DNA of 64,000 nt from Phoronis australis (GCA_002633005.1 NMRA01000049.1:387189-451188); one strand, 5' to 3'. Positions 23,901 to 36,873 are shown, counted from the first letter of the stretch. Notes: generated by a model from the letters alone, not told the origin. Made by a program: numbers and translations.

Positions 23901-24370
23901 AGTCCTAAACTTTGCAGAAACAAGGGTTTTGGGGTCAGTTTTTATGAAGGCTGATACTAGTATGAAGTCCTCGGAGACGTATTCGTAAGGAAAATAAACA
24001 GCACTTGGTTTTCGCAAACAAGGGGGCTCCAACGACATTAAAAAATGACCGCGTGAATACCCCGTTTTTTCTTTGAGTTCTCTGAGGGGAAGGCGGACTT
24101 TCTCGCTTTTTTGATGAATGGACTGAACAGAACCCGATGACAGTGACGACTTAACAGTGCGAAGAGTGCAACTACATGTGTATATGCAAATGAGCTGGTG
24201 AACCAAGGTTTTTTGGCACAGCCTGGTATATTTAGATTTGAAAACGAAGTCATGAACACTCCATTCTTGAAAACATATTCTTGTTATAAACCTCTGGAGA
24301 CATTGAAAAAGTTGACATTGAAGAAAGACTTTTACTGAGCAGTACATCCACTCATCTAATGTTGAAACGT

Positions 24371-24570
24371 TTATTTTACGAGACGAGTCTTTGTCTCTGC
24401 GAATTTATAGATGATGTCTTCAAAGTACATGTAAATGGATTTGAATGCTTCTATCCCAGTTGACAGAATGTCATGACTTTTCAGTTTGCTGAAATATGTT
24501 TGCAAGTTGCCACTGAGACAGGCATGGTCAACAATATCTGCAACGCAGTTCTCAGGTTTGGAAACAAATC
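24371..24570 (-). pseudogene. Possible hAT transposase C-terminal remnant
   Basis: The minus strand reads DLFPNLRTALQILL and TMPVSVATC, and after a one-base shift FSKLKSHDIL. This follows the hAT dimerisation region pattern, in which a PNL...ALRILLTxPVxxA segment precedes an ERSFSKLK-like motif. The shift falls between the two halves, so it cannot code a working protein. Sequence after the KLK motif does not look hAT-like. It joins directly to the end of the transposase-like pseudogene at 24570-26960, so it could instead be that element's own C-terminus. Confidence 0.45.
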
Positions 24571-26960
24571 CTTTTCACTTTGGTCTATGTCCTCTTGGTC
24601 CAGATTAAACATCCATTTAGTCTTGCCTGTAGGACTTGGTTTTTTAACTTTTATAAGGATGTTGGACTGTGGAACCCATATGACATCATCGTGATTTGGC
24701 CACTGCAACAGCCGTTTTTATATTCTCCATAGCCTGTATTTCAGCTTCCATGTCGTCGCTATCAAGTTGCAATATCCTACCTACAAACCAACTGCCTCCA
24801 AATAGCGCGGCAACAAATTCTCTTAGCAACGTGATCAACGGGCTTCGTTTCGAATTCGCAGACTTATCCCTGTGACTCTTTGCTGTCGCTCGTTAGTTGT
24901 GTTTTCCACTCAGTGCACGTTTCGATTCCGGTAATACAAACAGCACAGTAACAACTAACATCATTGAAGGCAACCAAAGAAGAACCACGGCTAACCACTG
25001 AATGGACCTTTAATGTACTCTTGAGTGGAACGACACGTCTTCCACTCAGTCCAATGTCTGCCTATAACAGTCATTTGAAGAAACAAACGGAAATGTCACA
25101 ATCTTCTTGCTAGGGTTTAGAGCCCATTTGTAAAATTCGGAAGCGTCTTGGATGATTGGCTTTTCGCTCCTTACCGCTTCGTCAGCCATTCTCTTTATCG
25201 TTCCACCACGTCCATCGTACGGACCTTTGCGTAGCCTACTTAAAAAAAAATCCACTTGGCGTCAATGTCATATATCTCTCTGTGATTTGCCATTGTGAAG
25301 AAAATTTGTTTAATGCGGTACTGACTAGTTGGTCCGTCCGTCCAACAATGAATCATTCGCACGCCAGGATCGACTTCTTTTACACGTGCAACGCGTGAAC
25401 AATAGACGGCGAGTGCGACATCTCGTCCGAGACAACTACGAAGCTTCTGTGCTTCAGTGTTTTACCAAAGCCTTCACCCATCACGTAGTACATTACAATA
25501 GGGTGAAGTGTCACACCTGTCTTGTTCCAGTACTCACCTTGTATTTCGTCGTTCGTCTTGCACGTTTAATTTTCTGCAAAATCCACTTTTAAGATAAAGT
25601 GGTGTTCTGGGAGGTTTTCTTTAAGTTGTCTCATTTTGTCGTACTGCTTTGTGACATTGTACACACGTGTTTTTCAAAGATTGAAATTTGATTCTCGAAC
25701 GTTTTCATGAGCTCCTGCTTCTCCAACTCTGCGTCTACAATTTGCATCACGATCTTCGCTTTCCCTCTTTCTGTAACTCCAACTCTCTTCCACTGCTTAT
25801 ACGCAACTCTATCCAGTAATGCGTCATTCAGTCGTTCTTCTGATGGTCTGTTTGTCGTCAAAAATGATTCTGGACTAAGTGGAACTCTGATGCCTTCACG
25901 TCGCAACGTCTTCAAAAGAAGCGTCGTATTTTGGTGTCGAGTACACAAAGAGCTGCTTCTTGTGATCAAACTTGTGAGGAGAACATGTTTCTGGCGCATT
26001 CCGAAGAGAGTTGCTAAAGAAATAGTGGCGCTCGGGTTTTCTGCAGTGAACTTTTTGGGATGGTTTGCGAAGTAGAATATCAAAACACGCGTCTGTTTTT
26101 TTCGCCTTTGTCGTTTGTAACGTCTCCTTTGCTTGGCTGTGCCCGACTGTTGCCATCCCTCTCAAATAAAGCAAAGACTTTTTTCTACTTTTGCTGGATG
26201 CACTGTCTAGATCCACTTCTTATTGGTATCCACTTCTTAACCGCCTTTCCTAAACAATGCCTGTTAATGCCTGTATTACATCCCATCCACTTCAAAGCGC
26301 GATATTTTTGCAGAATTTTCCCGAAAACAATGTGTTTCAGCACTCATTTCTTGACTGTTGATGAACCCGCTGTTTTTCTGGCGTCTTTGAGTCCAGCGAT
26401 AAGAGCGTTGCAAAACAGAATTTGTCTCTAACTGTATTCCCTCTTTTAGGTGTCAGACCTGCGGCTGGTATGTCACGTTCAGTTTTACTTCTGGGGGTCA
26501 TGGGTGATTTTGGTGGATTGGTTCTTGATCATAATCTTTGAGTCTGCTTTTGTAAAGTTTTCACTTGGGTTTTCAGTTGTTCTTTTCTCTTCTGTTCTAA
26601 TTGTCCGATATCACGATGCGCTTTGCCCAGGCCCCGACTGATTCGCTTCCTGTTACCTTTATTTGTATTACCACCATTGAAGTTCAGTTTGACGACCATT
26701 GAACATTCAGCCTGACTCTCAAACCCACTGGTTGATGTGGAAGCTTCAGCCATTTACTGTTGTTTCTTTTTCTCTCGGTAGCGGCGCACACGTTCCCTAT
26801 TTTTTTCATTATGTTTTTTTTTTCTTTCAGAGGCCGACTGATGTGACGAGGGAATGTAGTACTGGAGCCGTCGCAACCTTTTTCTAAATATCTTTGCCCC
26901 ATCTCTCTTTTCTTTTTTTTCCTTGTAGCGGTTTTGAATCTTCGCTCTGGTCAACGCCAT
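24571..26960 (-). pseudogene. Broken transposase-like gene of a multi-copy invertebrate family
   Basis: Pieces in order on the minus strand: a basic N-terminus MALTRAKIQNRYKEKKEK, then ERKKKHNEKNRERVRRYREKK (26760-26960); an in-frame TAA; a coiled-coil-like lysine-rich part (26529-26753) ended by TGA; TPRSKTERDIPAAGLTPK; FERDGNSR, then a frameshift; CTRHQNTTLLLKTLRREGIR (25631-26083); after another shift LKENLPEHHFILKVDFAEN, KHRSFVVVSDE, then CWTDGPTSQYR (near 25330) and KGPYDGRGGTIKRMAD (near 25210), ending WPNHDDVIWVP (24700). I recognise this order from multi-copy predicted proteins of marine invertebrates, but know no family name. The aspartates in VDFAEN and WTDGP could be DDE-type catalytic residues; that is inference. 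Confidence 0.75.
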
Positions 26961-26993
26961 TCTACTATCTGAAAACAGCTCAAATATTTGCAA

Positions 26994-29084
26994 TTTTTGA
27001 TGAAATGCGAGTTACAATTTTGTAATGTACGTTGCATATGTTTTATAGAAGATTGTCGGGTTGTATTAAATAGAAATAAGAAAAGAACGTAGTCCCTCCA
27101 GAGTGTTATTAGTATAACTCATAAAATATTGAAAACTTCATCATAAAATATCATCAGTAAAGTAAAATACTAAACTGATAAGAGTAACTAGTAAAAATTC
27201 ATGCAAAAGCAAAATTATGATGTTTTCGGACGTTTTGTTATCACAAAAGCTTCAAATCTACTTTATAAAAGACAGCAAACATGATCTACAATGTCTCAAA
27301 CAAAAATAACCCAAATGGTTTGTTTTACATCTTTTGGATTCAAGCGGAAAATTTCAGTGTTTTAGTGTAATGTACGGTACCAAATGTAATACACAATACC
27401 TTTGAATTTTCCTTATAATATAAATACCTTATTACTGCCTTCTCTTGCCCAGGCCTGTGAGTGTCTAGCGTTTGATGCGAAATAATAGGCTCAAATACTT
27501 TATGAACTGGGCACAAGGTGCGTTGTACTTAACCTGGCTCCCTTTCAGTAACGCTAGGACCTCGCTAAAAAGCTCGACTTAACAAGATTACGTGAGATAT
27601 TGTTGAGTTTTTTCAAATGAGAACACGTGACTTTGGATAGATTTTAGCTAGGTCCTAGCGTAGGTCCTAGTGTTACTGAAAGCACGCCTGGCTTTGCCAT
27701 GGAGACTTAGGATCTGAACTGTACCAAGTCAGTGGAACGAATAACTTATATATGTTGAGCGATGTCAATCAAAACTTTTAGATTATTTTGTAAAAACTTT
27801 GTTTAGTACCAAGTGGGTAATTTCTGTAAGAAAAACATTTCTGTGAAGCAAAAAAAAGTTGATGTGAAATAGTTGTCGTTATCATCAAAATGACATACAC
27901 GTAAACTTTTACTTATCGGGTTTGATGTTGAATTTACCTGACTTAGCATTAGCTACGGATATAATCGAAAGAATTACTGATTTACTTTCACCAGTTCTTT
28001 CTAAAATTTGTCATCAGGTATTGCAAAGACTCTGAGGTCATCATTCGATTCGCGACATTCAGAAAAATTGAAAAATAAAGATATTTTCTGGTATGATGCC
28101 AACTCGTTTTAAGGTTCGAACACCAAGTTATAACACCGATTATTCGATTTCGCAGTCCAACCAGCTGGGTTTGAGGTTTGGGCAAGTGGTTTTGAAGTCC
28201 AACCGTTTGTTTATTCCCAAGTTGATATAGGTACATACGCTTTAGCTTTGCATTTAAGCGCACGCGCGTCTCCTTGTATATTCATGAGTGTTTGCCTACA
28301 GGTGGTATGTGCGAAATAATGCGTTTCTGTTTAGTATACTGTATATGTTGGTGCACCCGCCTAAACTTTGAAATTAGGAGAATTCACACAATTCCGGAGA
28401 TTCACAGAAAAAAAAATTAGAAATGCTGTCTTGGTCTTGTACATTTCTCGGATCACAGGTTCGCAAAACCTGCGACTAATGACGTTAACTTTATATTCCC
28501 GTAGTTATCGAATAACCGATTTTTGTTATTGTCTAGCGTAAACTTGCGTATTCTTATGGTGCAGCGACATAACTTACTTTGTTGTGACAATTTCAGACTA
28601 TAGCGCTGATTCAAATTGTCACAACTTTGAAGTATTCATAATTTGGGACGTTTTAACAAACTGGATATGTGTATGCTTTGCTTTCATCCAAAGCCCGGAG
28701 TATGACGTTAATTGAATCGTATTTTTCCACTTATAAGACCTACGGGTATAACAGGCAAGGTAGTTGCGTGCACTCCGTCTGGACCCCGTTAGTGCTCTAC
28801 TCGTAATGAAGGTTACATAACAAAATGACGAGCAGAACAAACCGAGAAAATGAAACGCATTTGCAGTAATTGACTCCTAGCGAAGACGCAACTTTTCATA
28901 CAGCTCGAAGAATCATCAGTTGCTGTCATATTGCGACAACAATGTTTTATTAAACACGTTGGATAATGCACTACTCTCCATACAGCTAGATGAATACTTG
29001 ATTGCTATCACATAATGTGACAATAATATTCTCTTGAACACAGATTTCACGGTTAAGTGGTGGAGATGTACTGGGGTAATGAGA
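26994..29084. other. No gene; contains one MITE-like element
   Basis: AT-rich DNA without recognised coding sequence, apart from the inverted-repeat element at 27540-27690. Confidence 0.4.
27540..27690. mobile_element. MITE-like element with inverted ends
   Basis: The left end TTTCAGTAACGCTAGGACCT (27544 on) and the right end AGGTCCTAGTGTTACTGAAA (about 27662-27681) are near-perfect inverted copies enclosing about 100 bp. TTTTAGCTAGGTCCTAGCG on the right also mirrors GCTAGGACCTCGCTAAAA on the left. A 21-bp piece (27550-27570) recurs exactly at 41214-41234. Confidence 0.65.
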
Positions 29085-29117
29085 GACTGATTAATGATTT
29101 GAAATCATTAATCAGTC
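29085..29117. repeat. Perfect 33-bp palindrome
   Basis: Two 16-bp arms (GACTGATTAATGATTT and its exact reverse complement) flank a single G at 29101. It lies 120 bp upstream of the start codon of the PAN/FReD gene. It could be a hairpin, a homeodomain-type ATTAAT site pair, or the relic of a palindromic element. Confidence 0.75.
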
Positions 29118-29237
29118 ATTTTAATAAGAATAAGTCATTTAAATAATAAGCTGTTTTTGTGTGTATATTTATTTGGTGTTAAATGTTTGCTCTAGTCATT
29201 GACTGATCACAGATTTAGTGGTGTCTGACCGGTCATC

Positions 29238-29522
29238 ATGTTTAAATGCGATTTGGTGATTCTCGTTTTTCTACAAGTCAATTTTCAATTTAGTTTCATA
29301 GTGAATCTAGATATGAGCAGATTTCACACGGAGAAGACATCCGCATCAACATGTCAGGGCAACGTAACTGTCGGTGCATCTTCTTTGATCGAGTGTTCTC
29401 GTCTGTGTTCTATGGATCACCTATGTGTGGCCTTCCTGTATGTCGGTAGAAAGTTTTGCTCAACTTGCAATACTGTGGAAAAATCAGGGTCAAAGAACGG
29501 CGAAAATCTTTTCGGGTGGCGG
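29238..29522 (+). CDS. PAN/FReD gene exon 1: signal peptide and PAN/apple domain
   Basis: The ATG at 29238 opens a 95-codon exon that ends in phase 0 at a GTGAGT donor. Residues 1-22 (MFKCDLVILVFLQVNFQFSF) are a plausible secretion signal. A PAN/apple-like domain follows: STCQGNVTVG, then IECSRLCSMDHLCVAFLY, KFCSTC, and GENLFGWR. The spacing C-x3-C-x5-C-x3-F and the later cysteine pair fit the family, which binds proteins or sugars in secreted animal proteins. Joined through the 25-bp exon at 30830 to the fibrinogen-related exon at 40300, it makes a secreted apple-FReD lectin-like protein. Innate recognition is a common role for such proteins, not shown here. Confidence 0.8.
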
Positions 29523-30829
29523 GTGAGTACGTCCAGAACCTGAAGGGATGACGAGACGGGTATATCCACCGTTAATTTGACACTTCGTGCTCTTGTCATT
29601 AGCGAAATATGTGTATTCTGTGGGCGTACTGAATTTCCTCATCCAATGTGCCTAAATTTCTAAGAAAGGGTTTTAATAGCACTTATTCCCACTTGAGAAA
29701 TTGTGACGAGAAAATATCACCAGTAACTAGAGTTTTAGTATGGCTTTCGTTTGCCTGTATTTTGGCGGCGAGATGGCATGAAGTTTTGTGTTGAGAAAAG
29801 AATGGTTTAATTAATGGCACGAGGATTAGAAATTGACCCATGAGCCATAATTTCAACATTAGTCCGTGGGCCGGATCTCATAGCGTTCATCCTTGTGAGT
29901 ACTTTGGGGGCAACCTAATTTTCTATGTGGCTAGATAATATACCTATAAATCAAATTCCAGAAAGTTCCCACGTCTACACTTTCACATTTTTTAAAAATA
30001 GGTGTTTTTGTTGCGCAAAATATTATGCACATTCCAACCACTTGGTGGCCCTTTTCTAGTGAATTGACCAATCTGAGAGCCAGATTGTATTGTTGTGCTT
30101 AGTTACTTCAATATTTCTGCTCCCATGGAGTGTGATGCCTGTATAATTCAAGATTTATCAAACAGCACAACTTCAAACTCAAATTTCTCAAAAATGTGCA
30201 ACTTTAAACGTGGGAACTTTTTAAAATTTGAAAACACTCTAGTAAATGAATAAAAAAACACCAAAATAAAATTTCCCCCCTAAAGTACTCACAAAAACCA
30301 TTTTCTAGAAGCCCTACAAATTCTGGCCCATCACGTACATGTCTTTAAGTCAGAAAATGTTTAACGTTTCCAGTTCGTTGCATCAATCTAGCGAAAACAA
30401 TGGAAGACGCATTGGTTTTAAACAATTTTCCCTGATGATTCCCAATACAGCGAAGAAGGTCACGTGGGAGAAATTATTTCTTTTGAGAACGGAAAAATCG
30501 CTAAGTACAAGACAATGGGATTTAAAAAAACATAGGCTAAAAATTACCATTTGGATGCTTTCGGGATATCCTGTTCCGACCCCTTACTGAAAAACGTTTT
30601 ACTTGCAATCCGGGAAAAAGGTTAGTTTTACATTTTGTTGGTTTGAAAAGTGTGGGGAAAACGTGCTAGGTACAAAGCGCAAACCTACCTACCCACCACA
30701 AAAGAGAGGGGTAGGGCGGGAAGAAGCAAGGGATAGTCTTACTAGACAACCTCAAGTGCATGCAACACTATGGCTTTCTTCTTGACTTGGTGTGGTGTTG
30801 TTTTTATCCTACACGCAATTGTTTTGTAG
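29523..30829 (+). other. Intron 1 of the PAN/FReD gene
   Basis: A 1.3-kb intron, GTGAGT to TTTTGTAG. No repeat or further exon recognised. An ACCACTTGGTGGCCC core near 30035 resembles the CTCF-like motif but is isolated. Confidence 0.7.
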
Positions 30830-30854
30830 GAATTCCAAGACTGCTCCGACCCAG
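30830..30854 (+). CDS. PAN/FReD gene exon 2: 25-bp microexon
   Basis: Flanked by a pyrimidine-rich TTTTGTAG acceptor and a GTAGGC donor. It codes EFQDCSDP plus the first base of a glycine. It starts in phase 0, as exon 1 requires, and ends in phase 1, as exon 3 requires, giving EFQDCSDPG-TTYTGLLLV at the junction. The DC dipeptide is the conserved first cysteine of fibrinogen-related domains, which otherwise would be missing from exon 3. Phase on both sides and restored family sequence make this convincing despite its size. Confidence 0.8.
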
Positions 30855-31381
30855 GTAGGCATGTTTATTATTTGAAAGGAGAAAACGAGATTGCGTGACT
30901 AACAGAAGCGACGACTTGAACTTGCTTGTAACACTTGATGGATCAATTTCAATTCTACGCTCAAATTATTGAAAGATGCTCCATTTTCAAAATAAAGATA
31001 CTGTTATATTTTTGAAGAATTGGTTGCCCTCTCAGGGTCGTAACTTCTGCGCAAATGACAGCCCCCGAGCATTGCCGTTTGAGTTGGGAAAAGTATTCCA
31101 AATTTTGTAATTAAGCAAAATGTTTAAGGTGAGCTTTCGTTCGTTGATTGTGATAAATATACCCCACAGTGCCTTACACTGCGTAGGCAGTGTGGTCTAG
31201 TTGTATCTGGAGTTGCAGCTTTCCATCTGGCTATGAATGCCACACAGCTTTGGCTCGTATGTAAATTCCCCCTTGCTCTACAAACCAGTTTATAAGTGTT
31301 CCTTCATCCGTGTTATAATTTCATTTGAAAATTGTGTTGTATTCTCCGAAGACTCACTATTGCCAGGAAAAAGTAAAATTT

Positions 31382-31482
31382 GAATCTGTTAATACGGTTT
31401 GCCAATCTGTAAATACAGATTGCCAATCTGTTATTAGGGAACTCTATTCTGCAATTACGAATTGCCAATCTGTAATTACGGA
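31382..31482 (+). repeat. Minisatellite, 21-bp unit
   Basis: About four to five imperfect copies of GCCAATCTGTAATTACGGATT in 100 bp, with units at about 31384, 31405, 31426 and 31460. Non-coding. Confidence 0.7.
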
Positions 31483-34400
31483 CCCGTACAACCTTCGCTA
31501 AGAGAGCAAAGCAGCTGACGATTTGAGGGAAATTGAAGAATCATTTTTCTGTTGTTATTACGATGAGCTTCCGTCTGCTGCCACTTTGAACCAGGAAATT
31601 AAGCTGTGAGTGCAACTATGGATGACGAACACAGGCATCAAGCCCGACAACATCACTGCTACACTCTCGGATCGAAAGTCACGACCATTGGTGTTTCCAT
31701 ACATCACCAAGGTGTTGGATCTAATGGATTACTATCCGTTCTGTCTTCAAACTATACAAATTTCGTTATTGTTAGAACGGAGAATTGCACAAGTCAGAAA
31801 ATAAACCTTCCCACCATGAGGGTCACGTGTTGCTTTCCAATGTAATACCAGTTCTATTCAACTTCATTTTTCAATCCAGTGACCATGCATTTGGTATAAC
31901 TGCGAAGGGTACGGTGATCATTCGAACTTACCTTCAAGTCCTATACATAAGCCAATGATCTCAAAGATTAAGTAATGTACTTCCTGGATACCTTTGCCGT
32001 TGCTTGTGGTATCAGACCAGTTTTCATTTTTGACCTACAGCACGAATTATATATTATGTTCAGTTGCTTTCCTACCGGAAAGTTACCTACCTGTGCTGGT
32101 GACGGTTTTGGAACACTCTGAAATATAAATGACAGTCACAGGCCGAAAACGTGCCTTGGCTTCATTTTGGAATCGCGAAACGAACATGAACATCTTCTGG
32201 GCAACTGTCTGAACCTGTTTGAAATAGTGTTTTTCTTGACTGATCTGGTTAGTGAAGGATGCCGAAAAATTAAAGAGATTTCATAAACCATTCAAATGTT
32301 TAACATTGTAGAAATGTCATCAGGGTATACGGTGCCACAGCCATTTGAGAAATGGGCAAAATGCCCACACTTCCCAGCCCGCTTGCAGCTCGGGTCTGTT
32401 CAAATTTTGTGTCTCTGTTAGACATATCTCTTCGGTGGCACACTGACCAGCCCTGCTCCCTCACATCATTGACTGTAAGGCTACACGAGTGGCACAACTG
32501 CGCCTCCGCGAGACAAGCATTTTCTGCGTGTGTTAGGTATGGGTACCCAGTACTTTGGAAACATATGCAGAAGAAGTGTGCAGCTTGGTACATTTCGAAA
32601 AAAACTTTTCTACTCAAATGTCCCGCATACAGGCTCTTCTTTTAGACGTAAGTCGACAGTTTGGCGCCTGCATTTAATTGCGAGATTTTACGATAAAATA
32701 CAAACATGATTACAAAAAGCCGTCTTCGTCGTGAGCATTTTCCCGGCAGCAAAACGAAATATCGATTCATAATGTTAACGTCGTATTCATGTACTTCTCT
32801 AAAACATTTTGCACAGTACTGACAATTTACGCAATGTCCAATTGTGGTCAAACTGCCACAACACAGGCATGATGACTTCTGGATGCTTGGCATGGTATAG
32901 CTTGTGAATTCAGTGCAATCACGTGCCGCAACTGCCCCCCCCCTCCCCAAATAGTTCAAATTTGTTTGCTGAAAGGAGAACGACGTAGCCTGACATTTTT
33001 ATGACATACAAAGTTATGTTTAACATTTTCATGGCCGGCAGATGGTGAATCCTTCACTTCTGTTTATCGTGACAGTACAGTTTTGCATTGCATCGATGTT
33101 TCCGTGAAAGCCTAAACAGCTTTACAAGATCCGAAACTACTAGATTCCATGAAACTTTTCATTCTGATAGTATTGGTATAACGTTATGCGGTAATAAAAC
33201 GTTTCCAGTTTAAATATGTAGTACACAATACTATGATGTTTATCAACTTTTTAATTTACAAGCATTACATAATACCAGGAAGAGATAACCAGGAAGGGAC
33301 AACTGTTTTAGCGCATTTTAAGGGATATTCAAAAGTGATTTCAAAAGTAAATGTTAAAGTCGTCTGGAATCCAGGCATTGTGTTCGAAAGCTTAACTCTT
33401 TAGCTATAAAATGACACCATTTTGGTTCCCAAAGACTGCATATTAATGGTACTAGGATGCTTTGAACACGTCTTGTTTTACCCTTAAAAAGATGCCTCTT
33501 CCCAGGCATGTACTCGGGCATGATCCTCTTTTTTGAACCAACAGATGTCACTTATATATGCAAATGAGGCTCGCATGTCCTACGTCATATGACGTCACTA
33601 CGATGTCATACGACGCGAACTTCCAATTTGAACCCTCCGGTGCCGATAGCGGACTTGAAACGCCGCAGTTCTACCTGATTGGGCAGATCTAAGAAAATTA
33701 AGAACTCACACAAGTCAATGTTCAAAGAACATTGAATGTTTTTTCACATGAAAATACATTTAATTGTATTTGGATACTCTTGCATATGTGTAAGCGTGGA
33801 CTTTGTCATTTTGCTTAAATCCAGATTTAGAAGCAGGTGTTAGTCAAGAAATAAGCTGACATGCTCCCGCCACGGGTGGCAGGTGTGGTGGCGTCCGAGT
33901 CGCCGGGAAGTCCGATCCATGCATGCGCAATTCGACGAACTAATGCTAGTCGCTGGTCAGCTCCGCTATGATTCATTTGAGACGTGCGGCTTAGCTCGAA
34001 CCCGAATACCCGTGTTCTGGCTCCAAGGTCGGTTCTGGTTTGACCCAGTTTCGGGAAAAGTTTATTTTAATACGGTCATTTCCTGAAAATTTTTTTGAAA
34101 GATATGATCTCGAAATCCTTGGCCTATTGAGCTGTTGAAACACAGCCACTCACTGGTCCAGCTTCTGCCGCCACCGGGGCGGCTGGGGAAAACTTGCTAT
34201 GGAACGCGTGTCCCAAAAATGCACACACTTCAACTCCTGCAGTTCAAGTTCTTTTCCCGTCAATCACTGTGCGCGGATCGATTCTACGCGGGCAGCCAAC
34301 ACCTTATTTTTAACGTGGGTGCGTCACTGAGTCACGACGTGTCCAGCCTTTGCAGCATGCACGGGAATGTCAAGCAAACGATTCGGTTTAGAAGAACCTA

Positions 34401-35725
34401 AATTCATAGCATCAAGGAAATGCAAAGACAATCTTTACAAATTTACGAGCAATGACTTGAATTTTTTTTTCGATCCGATCTACGGTTTGTAAATTTCTGA
34501 ATTTAGTCTAGTTTTTTTAAAATTCAATACATTCATGAATATCACTGTTATCGTTTAGAGTCATTCTTTGAGATATGGTACGTGGTCTGATGATGGTTCG
34601 AATTTTTGCAAGTCCGTCCTTCAGCCTTCAACTAAGTTCAGTGACGCATCGCCATTTCTTACAAGACAGCTCCTGTGCTGTGCACGAATGTTTTGTGTTT
34701 TTGATGAATTTGAAATCTCAACTTCCCCTCGTGTAGTTGGCAGTGTCATGTCGGAGGTGTATAGAGGGCGCAGCACTGGAAAAAGTGGGGGCTAAAGCCC
34801 CCTCAGCCGCCCTGCAGTGCACCGCCTGAATAAATCCGTAACAGCGAAATAAAACATCACGTTTTTATACGAACTCGGTGTATTTTTAAGGGTTTAACAT
34901 CGAAGTTTGATGATTTATTGGTGTAAAACGATGAATTCAAGCGATAAGCTGACACTGTAACCCGTGTTGTGAACTGCTGAACAGACTGCGTGTGAAACAA
35001 ATTACGTCATTGGATAATTTCAAAACCTCAGCCCTGCCGTCAGGTGTCAGGTAACGCAACCGCGCGTGCCGTTATGGAGTAGAACTACTCGATCTAAATT
35101 GATACAATTTAGGTTGGTTTTGGGTGGCGTGCTCCTTTAATACGCTCCGTAAAATTTTTGCTGTACAAATTTTCTCGAATTTTCGAAATACATTTATGAA
35201 TGGTTAAGTGCACATTTTCAAGAGCGCTTAGACGACCTATGCTGCAAAAACGGAGACCCTAACAACAATTGTCCTGGTCAGGGCCCTCAAATGGTAAACC
35301 ATACACTGATACCGAGTTTTCAAAGTTCTCTTGAGTTTTCTCTCTGATCAGTATTCGAAGTCTTTCCTTTTTGTCTTTCCCCATCTCCACACCTTTGTCG
35401 GTTGCCATGGTTTAACCCTGAGGCATGCAATTTTTTGGGGGTGGCACTCGCCCTCCCCCCGCTTACTAAGGTCCTGATGCAAGGAGTCCATCGTTGGTCC
35501 AAGGTCAATGTTGTGTTTCAACACGCACTCGTTGTATAGCTTGAGCATTAAATTAAAGGTTCAAGAAATACAGGAGCAGTTTTGCGCATTTAATTGTGCG
35601 TGTAAAAGGTTTTATGGATTCGTACCGAATTTGTTGCTGCAACTTGTCTCATGGGCCTGTACCCGGCGCGTGATCATAAATGTGGACACTAATTCGGCTA
35701 TTGCGCAAGTCGACTGTAGCAAGGT

Positions 35726-35781
35726 GGCCAGTGGAAATGTAAGGCAGCAGGCCAGTGGAAATGTAAGGCAGCAGGCCAGTG
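35726..35781 (+). repeat. 24-bp tandem repeat, 2.3 copies
   Basis: GGCCAGTGGAAATGTAAGGC plus AGCA is present at 35726 and 35750 exactly, with a partial copy at 35774. The length is a multiple of three and keeps a small ORF open (ASGNVRQQ twice), but no gene is recognised around it. Confidence 0.8.
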
Positions 35782-36873
35782 GGCGTGTGTGCTTTCTAGT
35801 CTTTTATTATGAAAACCATTGAAGGCAATTATCAGCACCTGCAAACAAGAATTTTGAAGTATGGAGAATTTCAACAGGAGTTAGCTGTAGACTTAGTCGC
35901 GAAGCTGCAGATATTCCAGCCACGGTTACTGCCGATCCTTCGAAGCAATTATAGCACATATATACGATTTCGGGCAAGGGTGCGTTTTGTGTTGACGGAA
36001 ATGTCCATTGCGTCGAGGAATCTAAGGCATTTAATGATGAACAACTGTTGTGGCTCAATTTGGAAAAAACACTTAGCAAAACTAACTTCCAAGTATACAT
36101 ACTGTGGCGGAATTAAGAAATACGATTATGGCAGTGCTAACTGTAGCAGAGACACAAAGTGTGCTAAAATGATAGGAAATTAGGGCATAACATTTCTGTA
36201 GCAGATAAAAGATTGATTGGCGCAGGAAAAGGCCGAGGTCTTCAATGCTCAGAAAGATTTTGGCAGGCAAGAGACTTGCCAAGAAAATGACACAGTTGAG
36301 TCCGGGCATTTTAAAGGAAAGAACTGCAGCCAATTCCAGTTACTCGGTGCAACTTCTCTCGCCCGACGGCTTTGTTTCACGATACCGCAACCTCAAACAA
36401 CGTCAAAGAAACGAAACGCGGAGGGTGAGATATTTCAGAGTATTAATATTTATTCTTGGATACAGGTGTCCAACTCAAAATGAATAACCCACGGTCATTC
36501 TTTAGGCCGATAGCAATGTTTTCGCCAACTGAAGAACAGGAATCATAGACATCCCACGCGCTCCGTCTATGGTTCTGACACTTCAAACTTTCAACACGAT
36601 AGGTAGCCGCAGAAAGTTCGATGTTGACCTCATTCTAATTTTCTCTGCAATCCACAGTCTGGGGACGAAAACAATTCAAATCCGCTCCTCGAAATAGAGC
36701 TTGCTTAGCTGGAATTCAGAACTGCGGTCACGAGAGTGTTTTCACCTCTTGATTGCGAAGCGATCGAGTTAGCTGTGGTATCTTCATCAGCGCGTGCTCT
36801 CAGCGGGAGGTCACCGCTTTACGCACTCAAGCGGTCGACAACAACTAAACTGACGAGAGTCTCAGAACTCCCA

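Noticed and set aside
23757-24347. 196-codon minus-strand ORF
   Set aside because: No family-like motif; it crosses the non-coding tail fragment of the CTCF-like repeat (23815-23900), so it is most likely a chance open frame.
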